Assembly: GCA_947623455.1 (NCBI GenBank)
Contig: OX392528.1
Span: 53,524,322-53,588,321 of the forward strand
Source of the DNA: Mimachlamys varia
Taxonomy: Eukaryota; Mollusca; Bivalvia; Pectinida; Pectinidae
Reading direction: 5' to 3'
DNA length: 64,000 bases
Both the position numbers and the translations under genes were made by a program. Shown here piece by piece: positions 1 to 10,642 of the stretch. Positions within the stretch are counted from its first letter, which is position 1. Each line of letters starts with the position of its first letter. The notes beneath the pieces are model-generated. The model ran no database searches and was not told the DNA's origin. It saw only the letters and a list, made by a program, of their open reading frames with translations.

Positions 1-310
1 TATCTACACCATAAACACACAGCCAAGTATCTATACCATAAACTCACAGCCAAGTATCTCTACCATAAACACACAGCCAAATATCTCTACCATAAACACA
101 CAGCCAAGTATCTATACCATAAACACACAGCCAAGTATATATACCATAAACACACAGCCAAGTATCTACACCATAAACACACAGCCAAGAATCTCTACCA
201 TAAACACACAGCCAAATATCTCTAACATATAAACCAACAGCTTAGTATCTCTTTCTCTTGATCTATTAACACATTGCCTAGCATCTATATCCTAAACACA
301 CAGCCAAAGT
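1..310. repeat. 27-bp minisatellite (ataaacacacagccaag-type unit)
   Basis: A tandem array with a unit of about 27 bp runs off the left window edge. The core ataaacacacagccaag recurs (for example at 11 and 38) with a variable tatct(a/c)tacc linker. Copies degrade after about 220, and the last recognisable core is near 290-305. No coding potential is seen. Confidence 0.9.
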
Positions 311-1599
311 CAAATCAGAAAAAGATCTGATCTTTATGAATTACCGAGTCAAATTCAATTTTCATTACAAAGTTAAAACTTAATATACATTTTACCTCAA
401 TATCCTAAGTACAATTATGATCTTTGGCTTTATTGATCTTTATATGAAGTTGCCTGAAATTTTCAACACATCTGACACCGTGACCTTGAAATTGGGTGGA
501 GGTCATAGATATGATAGCCCTTTAATCCAGCGATTCAAGCTGCAGGTCTAATATCATCAAAAAAGGACATCACCAATCTTTTTATCTGAAAAACATGTTT
601 GAGAATTCAACATATTTGATCCCTGTGACCTTGCAATTTTTTAAGGTCAACTCATCTCCAATCACCATTCTTCACCAAACATGAAAAATGTATGATTTGG
701 TGAAGGAGTTAGATTTACTCAATGTAATGAGATTGAAAAATTAATGAAATCCAATCCTACAATAAAAAGCTACTTGAATAGATATTTATATCATGTCAGT
801 GGTAATATGCTCAGGACACGTAGAAATGTAGAAAAAACATGGTTGCCAGGTCTCTGTGATTACGCAAACCTGGTCAGATAGGGCTACTTGTTGTCAATTA
901 TACATAAGTGAAAGGCAAGGAAGACCTCTTGCTTACACATTCACAGCTATAGGTAAAGGTCCCCACAGGCCCGCTACTCAGTCATTGTATATGCAGGGTA
1001 ATTGAGCAGTATCTATTTAAGTGATACAAATGTTTCCAATGACTTCCCTAAGAGCATTATAAGGTCAGTAATTGTCATGTATCTCTACATCCCATTAACA
1101 CTCTATCCTCCGAATTATCTCACTTTCCTTACACCCCATTAGTGAGCACACACAACAGTTGGCCAGCTAAGGAGACAGCACCCTCATCTCTTGTCCTATA
1201 TTCCTTTACCTTTCTCTCTCAACTTCTTTAATTTTTACTTATTATATCAGTAGCCTCCCCCCCCCCCCACCCTCATCCCCTGGACTCAATAATTAGAAAG
1301 TTGTTAAAAAGTTTTCAATTTTCTTGAACACCTTCAAGCTTCTGCTAAGATACATGTATGTAACTCTAACTTATCATTCCAAGTTTGCACACTGACTCTT
1401 TCCTTCAGAATATATACTTAAGAAACAATTCTTATTGTGAGCCTTTTAAATAAGCACATTAAACAAAGGACAAACATATGTGAAAATAAGAATACCACCA
1501 ACAGTATTTCCTTGACATCACATCAAACATCTCATCATGACAAAGTTATACAATATCTGTAAATGTGATTGTCCATTCAAATGAAGTGGTGATGGCAAA
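311..1599. other. Intergenic stretch without recognisable gene
   Basis: No exon-like frame is seen. There is a small perfect hairpin at 670-705 (cttcaccaaa / tttggtgaag, 16-nt loop) and a C-run at about 1257-1269. The part at 430-660 has the 'ccttga'-style wording of old dispersed repeats, but I cannot assign a family. Confidence 0.6.
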
Positions 1600-4500
1600 T
1601 AATAAATGATTGTGGTAGTGGTTGAGATTTTGGTGATTGTGGTGGCAGTTGAGTGTAGAGATGTTAATTTTGGATTGTATGATGATGGTATTCTGGTTGT
1701 TTGGTGATGGTGCTGTGGTTGTGTGTGATGGTGTTGTGGTTGTGATTGTGTTGTGGTTGTGTGGTTGTGCTGTGGTTGTGTAGTGATGGTGCTGTGGTTG
1801 TGTGTGGTGATGGTGCTGTGGTTGTGTGTAGTGATGGTGCTGTGGTTGTGTGTGATGGTGCTGTGGTTGTGTGTGATGGTGATGTGGTTGTGTGTGTGAT
1901 GGTGCTATGGATGTGTGAGTGATGGTGCTGTGGTTGTGTGTGGTGATGGTGCTGTGGTTGTGTGTGGTGATGGTGCTGTGGTTGTGTGTGGTGATGGTGC
2001 TGTGGTTGTGTGTGGTGATGCTGTGGTTGTGTGTGGTGATGGTGCTGTGGTTGTGTGTGTGATTGTGTTGTGGTTGTGTGGTATGGTGCTGTGGTTGTGT
2101 GTGATGGTGCTGTGATTGTGTGTGTGGTAATACTGTGGTTGTGTGTGGTGGTGGTGCTGTGGTTGTGTGATGGTGCTGTGGTTGTGTGTGGTGATGGTGC
2201 TGTGGTTGTGTGTGGTGATGGTGCTGTTGTTATGTGATGGTGCTGTGGTTGTGTGTGGTGATGGTGCTGTGGTTGTGTGATGGTGCTGTGGTTGTGTGTG
2301 GTGATGGTGCTGTGGTTGTGTGGTGATGGTGCTGTGGTTGTGTGTGTGATGGTGCTGTGGTTGTGTGTGGTGGTGATGTGGTTGTGTGTGGTTGTGCTGT
2401 GGTTGTGTGTGGTGATGGTGCTGTGGTTGTGTGTGATGGTGTTGTGGTTGTGTGGTGATGGTGCTGTGGTTGTGTGTGTGATGGTGCTGTGGTTGTATGT
2501 GTGGTGGTGCTGTGGTTGTGTGTGATGTTGCTGTGGTTGTGTGTGGTGATGGTGCTGTGGTTGTGTGTGATGGTACTGTAGTTGTGTGTGATGGTGGTGC
2601 TGTGGTTGTGTGTGGTGATGGTGCTGTGGTTGTGTGTGATGATGCTGTGGTTATGTGTGATGGTGCTGTGGTTGTGTGTGATGGTGCTGTGGTTGTGTGT
2701 GGGGTGGTGCTATGGTTGTGTGATGGTGCTGTGGTTGTATGTAGTGATGCTGTGGTTGTGTGTGATGATGCTGTGGTTGTGTGTGATGGTGTTGTGGTTG
2801 TGTGTGATGGTGCTGTGATTGTGTGTGTGGTAATACTGTGGTTGTGTGTGGTGGTGGTGCTGTGGTTGTGTGATGGTGCTGTGGTTGTGTGTGGTGATGG
2901 TGCTGTGGTTGTGTGTGGTGATGGTGCTGTTGTTATGTGATGGTGCTGTGGTTGTGTGTGGTGATGGTGCTGTGGTTGTGTGATGGTGCTGTGGTTGTGT
3001 GGTGATGGTGCTGTGGTTGTGTGTGTGATGGTGCTGTGGTTGTGTGTGGTGGTGATGTGGTTGTGTGTGGTTGTGCTGTGGTTGTGTGTGGTGATGGTGC
3101 TGTGGTTGTGTGTGATGGTGTTGTGGTTGTGTGGTGATGGTGCTGTGGTTGTGTGTGTGATGGTGCTGTGGTTGTATGTGTGGTGGTGCTGTGGTTGTGT
3201 GGTGATGGTGCTGTGGTTGTGTGGTGATGGTGCTGTGGTTGTGTGTGTGGTGGTGCTGTGGTTGTGTGTGGTGGTGGTGGTGCTGTGGTTGTGTGATGGT
3301 GCTGTGGTTGTGTGTGGTGGTGCTGCTGTGGTTGTGTGATGGTGCTGTGATGGTGGTGCTGTGGTTGTGTGTGATGGTGCTGTGGTTGTGTGTGGTTGTG
3401 CTGTGGTTGTGTGTGGTGATGGTGCTGATGTTGTGTGTGGTGGTGCTGTGGTTGTGTGATGGTGCTGTGGTTGTGTGTGATGGTGCTGTGGTTGTGTGTA
3501 GTGGTGCTGTGGTTGTGTGTGATGGTGCTGTGGTTGTGTGTGGTGGTGGTGCTGTGGTTGTGTGATGGTGCTGTGGTTGTGTGTGGTGGTGGTGCTGTGG
3601 TTGTGTGATGGTGCTGTGGTTGTGTGTGGTGATGGTGCTGTGGCTGTGTGTGGTGGTGCTGTGGTTGTGTGATGGTGCTGTGGTTGTGTGTGATGGTGCT
3701 GTGGTTGTGTGTAGTGGTGCTGTGGTTGTGTGTGATGGTGCTGTGGTTGTGTGTAGTGGTGATGTGATTGTGTGTGTAGTGGTGCTGTGGTTGTGTGTGG
3801 TGATGGTGCTGTGGTTGTGTGATGGTGCTGTGGTTGTGTGTGGTGATGGTGCTGTGGTTGTGTGGTGATGGTGCTGTGGTTGTGTGTGTGATGGTGCTGT
3901 GGTTGTGTGTGGTGGTGATGTGGTTGTGTGTGGTTGTGCTGTGGTTGTGTGTGGTGATGGTGCTGTGGTTGTGTGTGATGGTGTTGTGGTTGTGTGGTGA
4001 TGGTGCTGTGGTTGTGTGTGTGATGGTGCTGTGGTTGTATGTGTGGTGGTGCTGTGGTTGTGTGGTGATGGTGCTGTGGTTGTGTGGTGATGGTGCTGTG
4101 GTTGTGTGTGTGGTGGTGCTGTGGTTGTGTGTGGTGGTGGTGCTGTGGTTGTGTGATGGTGCTGTGGTTGTGTGTGGTGGTGCTGCTGTGGTTGTGTGAT
4201 GGTGCTGTGATGGTGGTGCTGTGGTTGTGTGTGATGGTGCTGTGGTTGTGTGTGGTTGTGCTGTGGTTGTGTGTGGTGATGGTGCTGATGTTGTGTGTGG
4301 TGGTGCTGTGGTTGTGTGATGGTGCTGTGGTTGTGTGTGATGGTGCTGTGGTTGTGTGTAGTGGTGCTGTGGTTGTGTGTGATGGTGCTGTGGTTGTGTG
4401 TGGTGGTGGTGCTGTGGTTGTGTGATGGTGCTGTGGTTGTGTGTGGTGGTGGTGCTGTGGTTGTGTGATGGTGCTGTGGTTGTGTGTGGTGATGGTGCTG

Positions 4501-5030
4501 TGGCTGTGTGTGGTGGTGCTGTGGTTGTGTGATGGTGCTGTGGTTGTGTGTGATGGTGCTGTGGTTGTGTGTAGTGGTGCTGTGGTTGTGTGTGATGGTG
4601 CTGTGGTTGTGTGTAGTGGTGATGTGATTGTGTGTGTAGTGGTGCTGTGGTTGTGTGTGTGATGGTGCTGTGGTTGTGTGTGATGGTGCTTTGGTTGTGT
4701 GTGTGATGGTGCTGTGGTTGTTTGTGTGGTGCTGTGGTTGTTTGTGTGGTGCAGTGGATGTGTGGTGGTGCTGTGGTTGTTTGTGTGGTGCTGTGGATGT
4801 GTGTGGTGGTGGTGCTGTGGATGTGTGTGTGATGGTGCTGTGGATGTGTGTGGTGCTGTGGTTGTTTGTGTGGTGCTGTGGATGTGTGGTGGTGCTGTGG
4901 TTGTTTGTGTGGTGCTGTGGATGTGTGTGGTGGTGGTGCTGTGGTTGTGTATGGTGATGTGGTTGTAGATGTGGTGGTGCTGTGTTTGTGTGGTGATGGT
5001 GCTGTGGTTGTATAAGTGATGGTGCTGTGG
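1600..5030. repeat. 3.4-kb GT-rich minisatellite with higher-order repeats
   Basis: The basic unit is gatggtgctgtggttgtgtg with 0-6 extra tg/gtg bases (about 17-24 bp). The + strand is almost free of A and C outside the fixed gat/gct positions. Unit variants recur in the same order at larger offsets. The block with tgtggtaatactgtgg occurs near 2125 and 2828 (offset about 703). The block around 3221-3760 recurs at 4084-4640 (offset about 863). This shows segmental amplification on top of unit slippage. Long open frames inside (Val/Leu/Cys-rich) are by-products of the repeat. The 3' edge at 4700-5030 drifts to tttgtgtggtgctgtggatg units. Confidence 0.95.
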
Positions 5031-5870
5031 TGTGCTGGAGACTGGGGTGTATGAGAGACTGAACTTGTTTGTTCCCTAGCAGTACATCAATGTCTCTATT
5101 CCATTACCTATCCCTTCTGTTTCCAAATCAACTAAAGCTGGACAGCACTAATAATCATAACCCACAGAGAAGGGATGTATACAAATCTCCGGAATTGAGA
5201 CATAAGCGGTGAGCCGGGGTCAACACCGGACAGATAACAGAACTGTCCGCCCCTGGAGGTGCTAAGGAGATTACATACTGATCCTACCTAGCCTCTGTAC
5301 TGATACAGGATCCTCAGACAAGAACCAATGTGGGGGAAATTGAATACAGATTTCCTTTGATAAACCCATGTGAACAGGAGCCATGGCTGGTTGCTCCGGA
5401 TCTGGGCTGGAGACTGTTCAGTAATACCTACTAATAATGGCAAGTCATTCGGTCCAGCTGACTAGGAGTTGAGAAGGATGGGGAGGGGGGGGGGAGGAAG
5501 GGGGGGGGGGAGGATATACATATAAACATTTATCATAGTAGTGTAGAGTATCTATAAGGATTAAGTCGAATGAAATATTAAGATAAAGCTGGCTTGTACT
5601 ATAATTAATATTTAAAACCAAAAACATGTAATCCAAATTTATGTGTTTTGGTTTTAAGTGGTGCCCGACATCAGTTTTGACTTCTGTTAAACAGTAATAT
5701 ATCTGATTCCTCCTCAACTACCTTAATTGCCAAATATTACTATCTTACATTAATTGTTTTATAGAACAAAATTAAATTTGAACCTGCAGATTTCGGCAGT
5801 TGTTAAGTCAAGACGAAACATACAGTTTCCCTTTAAAAGTAATACCTGGTAATGTATCAATATATGCAAC
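5031..5870. other. Spacer, no gene recognised
   Basis: Unique-looking sequence. It contains a purine tract with two G-runs at about 5483-5512. No start-to-stop frame with protein character and no RNA gene were found. Confidence 0.5.
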
Positions 5871-5879
5871 CCCCTCCAC

Positions 5880-6296
5880 CCTGAATTTGTTTTTCTTGTC
5901 CTATTACAAACAGGTGCAACTGACCTCAACCTGTCTCAAGGTAGGAAAATCCTTGGTGGGGAGTCAAAGATACTGAGTTGGAGATTAAAAATGAAAGGGG
6001 GGAATATAAGTGTAAAAGCAGTGCATTTATTAGGTTGCCTTACAAGCATGAGCTGTAGGGAATTTCCCCTTTAGCTCAGTCAGTAGAGCATCGGGCTGGA
6101 GAGCCAAGGGTCACGGTTCGAGCCCCCGTGACGACACTATCTTTATCACTTTTCTTCGTCCTATTACAAACTGGTGCCAATGACCCTCCCCATTTCAAGG
6201 GGGAGAAGCTGTGGCGGGGAGTCAAAGAATCTGGAATGGAAATTTAGAAATAGGGATGACAGTACTATCTTTATCATTTTTCCTCAACCAATTACA
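5880..6296 (+). mobile_element. Degenerate TRIM-like array with tRNA-like LTR
   Basis: The order is LTR end - internal - LTR - internal - LTR end. Three segments ending in ..ctattaca or ..attaca close at 5908, 6168 and 6296. Each of the first two is followed by a short internal part beginning aac(a/t)ggtgc and containing ggtggggagtcaaag or ggcggggagtcaaag. The second full segment (about 6011-6168) starts TGTAAAAG and carries a tRNA-like core at 6070-6138. A purine tract (aatgaaagggggg) lies just before it. The third segment is a 3' fragment (actatctttatcatttttcc..attaca). The architecture matches the better-preserved element at 30.26-30.65 kb, but the sequence is diverged. Calling it a TRIM is inference. 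Confidence 0.55.
6070..6138 (+). other. tRNA-like sequence inside LTR-like repeat
   Basis: It has a D-arm/A-box-like tagctcagtcagtagagca and a T-arm/B-box cacggttcgagcccccgtg. The acceptor ends do not pair and the anticodon stem is poor, so this is a tRNA-derived promoter unit, not a functional tRNA gene. Confidence 0.6.
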
Positions 6297-6393
6297 TGAA
6301 AATAAAAACAAGGACATAGTTGTCAAGACACCCCCCCCCCCCCCCCCATGCAAATAACAGCAGTCTCCTTAATATGTGCAGAATTAACCAATA

Positions 6394-6640
6394 TGGGTGG
6401 TTGGGTGGTGCAGTGGGTAGCGCACTTGCCTTTCACCAATGTGGCCGGGGTTTGATTCCCCGACTAGATGTGAAAAGGTATGGGGTCACCTGCCCGACCA
6501 CGTGGGTTTTCTCCGGGTACTCCGGTTTCCTCCCACAATAAGACCCCTCGTGCGCTAGCATCCGGGCCAACAAGAGTGATTTATAGAAGTTGTATAACTT
6601 GTTTCATAATTGTTGTTAAATAAATAAAGTTTATATAATA
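6394..6640 (+). mobile_element. tRNA-derived SINE (family 1) with 14-bp TSD
   Basis: A 247-bp element is bounded by a perfect 14-bp direct repeat, agaattaaccaata, at 6380-6393 and 6641-6654. The head is tRNA-like: an A-box region in ggtgcagtgggtagcgc and a B-box ggtttgattcc. Next comes the central block gtgggttttctccgggtact, widespread in invertebrate SINEs, and then an A/T-rich tail with ataaataaag. The perfect target duplication indicates a fairly recent insertion. A second copy lies at 17303-17554 in the opposite orientation. Confidence 0.92.
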
Positions 6641-6654
6641 AGAATTAACCAATA

Positions 6655-6979
6655 ATCTATGTTGAGTGAGTAGTTTCAAGTAATAATTCAGTCTACCAGC
6701 AAGTTTCATTAAAATCCAATCATTCCTTTAATACCGTTTAATGTATCACAAATTAAACGCAATTTATTTTGATTTTTGAATAATTTTGATGAGCTAACAA
6801 GTGCTATCGAGTTAACGCCCCCTGCTCTGAAGATATTTTAAGATAGGGGGCAGTGGGGGGTCAGTGCTTAATGAGCTACAGCACGGCCCCTGTCCTTTTC
6901 CTATCCCGCCATCAACCGGTACACACGTATATCTACAACAGCAGCACTTCTCGGCTCAATCGAAATTAAATAATCAAGT
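6655..6979 (+). promoter_or_regulatory. Leader / presumed 5' noncoding region of the Ngaro element
   Basis: Non-coding sequence between the SINE target duplication and the gag ATG. It turns G/C-rich from about 6810 (runs of G at 6845-6860), unlike the AT-rich host spacer before it, so the element probably begins near 6780-6840. No copy of this part was found in the 3' region by eye. Confidence 0.35.
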
Positions 6980-8113
6980 TTGAAAATGCCAGTGTACAAG
7001 AAAGTTACACAAAAAAGGAAAGCGCCAGGTGGAACGCCATCCAGGGCCCTTGGACAGAGAAAAAGAAGGAGGCCGGCGAAATTTGTTGAAGAAAATGAGG
7101 CTGACATAGTGCTGGAGAGAGAGCCGGAGATGGAGCCGGAGCACGTGGCTGGCGGGGGGAGCGGAGACGCTAGTGCTGGACAGCAGAACGACACAGGTAT
7201 AAATATACCATTAAATAATGCGTCTGATATATGGGGTTCTGTTATTAACAACAGTTTTCCGGCACAGTCCCCCATTCCAAATGTTTCGACCTTGTTAGGT
7301 GGGGGGACAGCTACATCGCCATCACAGATAGCCCCTATCGTGTTGGGTGGGGGGACAGCAGCGGGAGTAGGTATTATGCAAGGTTTGCCGCCAGTCTCGC
7401 ATGATTCATCAGTGCCGGACATGATAGCGTGCGTGGATGACGATGTCGCTACACACGTGCCCGCACAGCTACGACAGAAAATCTGGTCAAACCAATATAT
7501 AAACTTGGCGCTCCTATTGAAAGGGAGTACTGAGTTACAGGAGTTTTACGCAGGGAATAATTTGTTTTTAAACGCGAACGGCACTATCGAATCTAAGCCA
7601 AAAGTTTTGAAAGATAGAGTTCCAACAATAGAAAAATGGACCGATGCCTTTTTAATTTTTATGCATATTTATTTACGTAAATATCCTGGAAAAGCCTTAG
7701 AGTTGTTACAATATATGACGATAATACGCGACGCAGCGAACAGGTGTCAAGGTGTGGGCTGGCGTATTTACGATGAGCAATTTAGATTACGCCAGGCCAA
7801 TTCGTTACAATCATGGGCAAAGTTAAACTCTGACCTATGGCTCAGAGTAATGACGGCACCCCGAGTTACGAGCGGGCAAAACAACAACACAGGTTCATCT
7901 GTGACTGGTACCAATGTTAAGTCTGGCATATGTAATGCGTACAATGCAAATAAGTGCAAGTTTAATCCCTGCAAGTACAAGCATGTCTGTAAACACTGTT
8001 ATGGGGGGCACCCACAGAGCAGCTGTGATTCTTTTCGTGGAAAACAACAAAATGGTACGAAAGGAACAAAGCAAGGACAAGTACATCCCGGGGCCAACTC
8101 CAGTAAAAACTGA
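6980..8113 (+). CDS. Gag-like nucleocapsid protein of Ngaro element
   Basis: A 377-aa frame, likely the structural/RNA-binding protein of the element. The N-terminus is strongly basic (KRKAP.., GQRKRRRP), suggesting nuclear targeting or nucleic-acid binding. A Gly/Pro-rich linker covers about residues 60-145. A conserved-looking block follows (about 150-180, HVPAQLRQKIW..) resembling gag of YR retrotransposons. A cysteine cluster at about 317-349 has a C-x7-C-x4-C-x3-H arrangement and then C-x2-C-x5-H-x4-C, typical of DIRS/Ngaro gag proteins. The ATG at 6980 is the first in frame and sits after the non-coding leader. The 3' end overlaps the RT frame by 200 nt, in a different frame (+1 relative). 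A 173-aa antisense frame over the same DNA is judged a shadow. Confidence 0.85.
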   Translation: MKMPVYKKVTQKRKAPGGTPSRALGQRKRRRPAKFVEENEADIVLEREPEMEPEHVAGGGSGDASAGQQNDTGINIPLNNASDIWGSVINNSFPAQSPIPNVSTLLGGGTATSPSQIAPIVLGGGTAAGVGIMQGLPPVSHDSSVPDMIACVDDDVATHVPAQLRQKIWSNQYINLALLLKGSTELQEFYAGNNLFLNANGTIESKPKVLKDRVPTIEKWTDAFLIFMHIYLRKYPGKALELLQYMTIIRDAANRCQGVGWRIYDEQFRLRQANSLQSWAKLNSDLWLRVMTAPRVTSGQNNNTGSSVTGTNVKSGICNAYNANKCKFNPCKYKHVCKHCYGGHPQSSCDSFRGKQQNGTKGTKQGQVHPGANSSKN

Positions 8114-9704
8114 AGTTTTAGCTTCTTTGTTACAGTATCATCCGGATAAAATTTTAACTTCTGAATTATTGAACGGGTTTAAGTTTGGTTTTTCCCTACA
8201 TTATTCTGGTCCGCGTGTAGCAGCCGAAGCTGGAAATTTAAAATCGGTCCGGGATAATTTATCAGTCGCAAGAGAGAAAATAAGAAAAGAAATAAATTTA
8301 GGAAGAGTAGCAGGACCCTTTGAACAAAGGCCGTTTTCAAGTTTAAGAGTCTCACCGTTAGGCCTAGTGCCTAAAAAAGATTCGGGGGATTTTAGAATGA
8401 TTCATCATTTGTCGTACCCAGAAAAATGCTCAGTTAATGACTACATTGACCCTAAATTGTGTTCAGTTTCTTATACCAATTTTGACAAGGCAGTACAAAT
8501 GGTACAGCGACTTGGTAAAGGAGCATTACTCGCAAAAGCGGATATTAAATCTGCATTTCGAATAATTCCCGTATGGCCAGGAGATTTTGATCTATTGGGT
8601 TTTAAGCTGGATGACAAGTATTTCTTTGATAAATGCTTACCAATGGGTTGTTCTATCTCCTGCTCCATTTTCGAAAAATTCTCTACAATCATAGAGCAAA
8701 TTGTCCGTAGGCGTCTAAGAAGTGGGGATATACTTCACTATCTTGATGATTTCTTATTCGGTGGTGTAGAGGGATCTGACCAGTGTCGTTTAGCCCTTAA
8801 GGAATTTGAGACCGTATGTGAGGAGATAGGGGTACCCATTGCACCTGAGAAAACAGAAGGACCTTGCACAGTGTTATGCTTTCTGGGCCTCGAAATAGAT
8901 ACTGTAAATATGTGTGTAAGAGTTCCAATCACTAAGGTGCAAGAAATTGTCATAAAATTAAAGAGTATGTCAACAAAAGCCAGAACTACTTTAAAACAGC
9001 TCCAATCCCTTTTAGGTTCTTTAAATTTTGCTTGTAGAGCGATTCCGGTAGGTAGAACTTTTTGTAGGCGCCTCATTAACGCAACAATAGGTACAACCAA
9101 GGCTTACCATCATATCAGAATCACATCCCCGATGCGGGAGGACATTAAACTTTGGTTGAAATTCTTTAGCTCCTTTAATGGAGTATCAGTTTTTTGTGAC
9201 CAGTTCTGGATCACTAACTCAGACTTGCAGCTTTTCACTGATAGTTCAGCTAAGAAGGGCAACGGATTCGGAGCCTATTTCGAGGGTAGATGGGTGTTTG
9301 ATGTATGGCCTGAATTTTGGTTTGAGAAAGGATACACCAATGACATCACGGTATTGGAGTTTTTCCCCTTACTGGTGGCTGTTTATATCTGGGGTGAACA
9401 GTTGAGAAACAAAAAAGTGTTATTTAGATGCGATAATAAATCAGTAGTGGCAATTATTAACTCCATGACAACTAAATCTGTCACTGTATTAGCTTTGCTT
9501 AGAGCGTTTGTTCTTCGTTGTATGACTATGAACATTTTATTCAAGGCTGAACACATTCCAGGCTGTGCAAATGTTTTAACTGATAGTTTATCGCGTTTAC
9601 AGTTAAAGAAATTCCGGGATTTGGCCCCAGTGGCAGAGGCAGAGCCGGAACAAATGCCAACGTGGCTGTGGTCGATCTTCAGCCTCAGCTTGGACGACTT
9701 TTAG
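7914..9704 (+). CDS. Reverse transcriptase - RNase H of Ngaro element
   Basis: A 596-aa open frame that converts element RNA to DNA. The RT fingers are seen as PLGLVPKKDSGDFRMIHHLS (about 145-164). Motif A is KADIKSAF (about 207-214). Motif B is the LPMGCSIS region (about 241-248). The catalytic motif is YLDD (about 275-278), followed by FLGLEID. RNase H shows FTDSS (about 440), the LEFFPL glutamate, CDN (about 505) and the HIPG..LTDSLSR end (about 545-558), so the catalytic acidic residues are present. The frame opens inside gag. Residues before about 47 are probably not real; ATG 8052 or a +1 shift out of gag is the likelier entry. The 3' end overlaps the recombinase frame. Confidence 0.93.
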   Translation: MLSLAYVMRTMQISASLIPASTSMSVNTVMGGTHRAAVILFVENNKMVRKEQSKDKYIPGPTPVKTEVLASLLQYHPDKILTSELLNGFKFGFSLHYSGPRVAAEAGNLKSVRDNLSVAREKIRKEINLGRVAGPFEQRPFSSLRVSPLGLVPKKDSGDFRMIHHLSYPEKCSVNDYIDPKLCSVSYTNFDKAVQMVQRLGKGALLAKADIKSAFRIIPVWPGDFDLLGFKLDDKYFFDKCLPMGCSISCSIFEKFSTIIEQIVRRRLRSGDILHYLDDFLFGGVEGSDQCRLALKEFETVCEEIGVPIAPEKTEGPCTVLCFLGLEIDTVNMCVRVPITKVQEIVIKLKSMSTKARTTLKQLQSLLGSLNFACRAIPVGRTFCRRLINATIGTTKAYHHIRITSPMREDIKLWLKFFSSFNGVSVFCDQFWITNSDLQLFTDSSAKKGNGFGAYFEGRWVFDVWPEFWFEKGYTNDITVLEFFPLLVAVYIWGEQLRNKKVLFRCDNKSVVAIINSMTTKSVTVLALLRAFVLRCMTMNILFKAEHIPGCANVLTDSLSRLQLKKFRDLAPVAEAEPEQMPTWLWSIFSLSLDDF

Positions 9705-10579
9705 CTGCCAGTATTTCGGAGAACACAAAATCGCTTTACTCAAGTGCATTAAAAAATTTTGATAATGTAAGAAACACGCTAAATTTGGTTAATTCCTGGC
9801 CGGTCCCCAAAGAACATATTTTGTTATTCATATGTCACCATTCGAGGGTGGGCTCTGCTCCATCTACAGTTCGTTCTTACTTATCGGCGATAAGTTATGT
9901 TCACAAACTAAAAAGTTGGGAAGATCCAACATCATGTTTTATTGTGAAGAAAAGTCTTGAGGGTCTTAAAAGATTGAAATCCTCGACAGATTGTAGGGCC
10001 CCTGTAACATACGAGGTATTAACTAAAATTCACAAGCAAATTCCAAGCGTTTGTTTCAATGAGTATGAGCAATTATTATTTCGTGCGGTGTATTGTCTAG
10101 CATTTTTCGGTTTATTTCGAGTCGGAGAGTTAGTTTATACCTCTGCTCCTTTGGCACAAAGACCTCTGATGATATCAGATTTGATTATAAAACGTGGCTT
10201 GAATGAATTGAATGTTGTATTAAGACACTCCAAAACAGATCAAGTGGGTAAATCAGTAACTATAGCAATTCCTCAGCTCAAGGACAATACGGTATGTCCA
10301 GTTTATAATATAAAAGCTTTTCTAAAGGTACGAGCTGGTCGTTCTGGATATCTGTTCATACACCAGAATGGATTACCGCTGACCAGGTACCAGTTTGGTG
10401 CAGTTCTACGGAAATGTGTCGTTGTTCTAGGCTTACCGCATGCAAATTACAAATCTCATTCATTTAGGATAGGTGCTGCTACTACTCTTTCAGCGAAAGG
10501 TGTACCAATAGATACGATAAAAAAAATGGGGAGATGGAAATCGGGAGCTGTTCACAATTATATTCGAATTTCGTTATAA
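9662..10579 (+). CDS. Tyrosine recombinase of Ngaro element
   Basis: About 305 aa; integrates the cDNA, presumably as a circle. An N-terminal SAM-like helical part is followed by the catalytic domain. The first Arg is in GLFRVGEL (about 150-157), H-x-x-R is in HSFRIGAA (about 266), and the nucleophile Tyr is in HNYIRI (about 298), close to the end as expected. The frame lies -1 relative to RT and is open from 9587 after a TAG at 9584. No ATG lies near the domain start; 9662 is a GTG. Translation therefore probably relies on a frameshift within the 9587-9704 overlap or on a non-AUG start. The motifs look intact. Confidence 0.92.
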   Translation: MAVVDLQPQLGRLLAASISENTKSLYSSALKNFDNVRNTLNLVNSWPVPKEHILLFICHHSRVGSAPSTVRSYLSAISYVHKLKSWEDPTSCFIVKKSLEGLKRLKSSTDCRAPVTYEVLTKIHKQIPSVCFNEYEQLLFRAVYCLAFFGLFRVGELVYTSAPLAQRPLMISDLIIKRGLNELNVVLRHSKTDQVGKSVTIAIPQLKDNTVCPVYNIKAFLKVRAGRSGYLFIHQNGLPLTRYQFGAVLRKCVVVLGLPHANYKSHSFRIGAATTLSAKGVPIDTIKKMGRWKSGAVHNYIRISL

Positions 10580-10642
10580 TATATAGTAAGCTATCTCCAT
10601 TATGGAAGTTAAGATGTTAGAGTTGTCTCCCTTCAATCGTAG

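Noticed and set aside
6070..6138. A tRNA gene
   Set aside because: Acceptor ends do not pair and the anticodon arm is wrong; only the internal promoter-like parts are kept.
6901..7422. 173-aa antisense frame over gag
   Set aside because: It lies opposite the gag frame, is rich in Pro/Ala as expected from the complement of Gly-rich codons, and has no domain.
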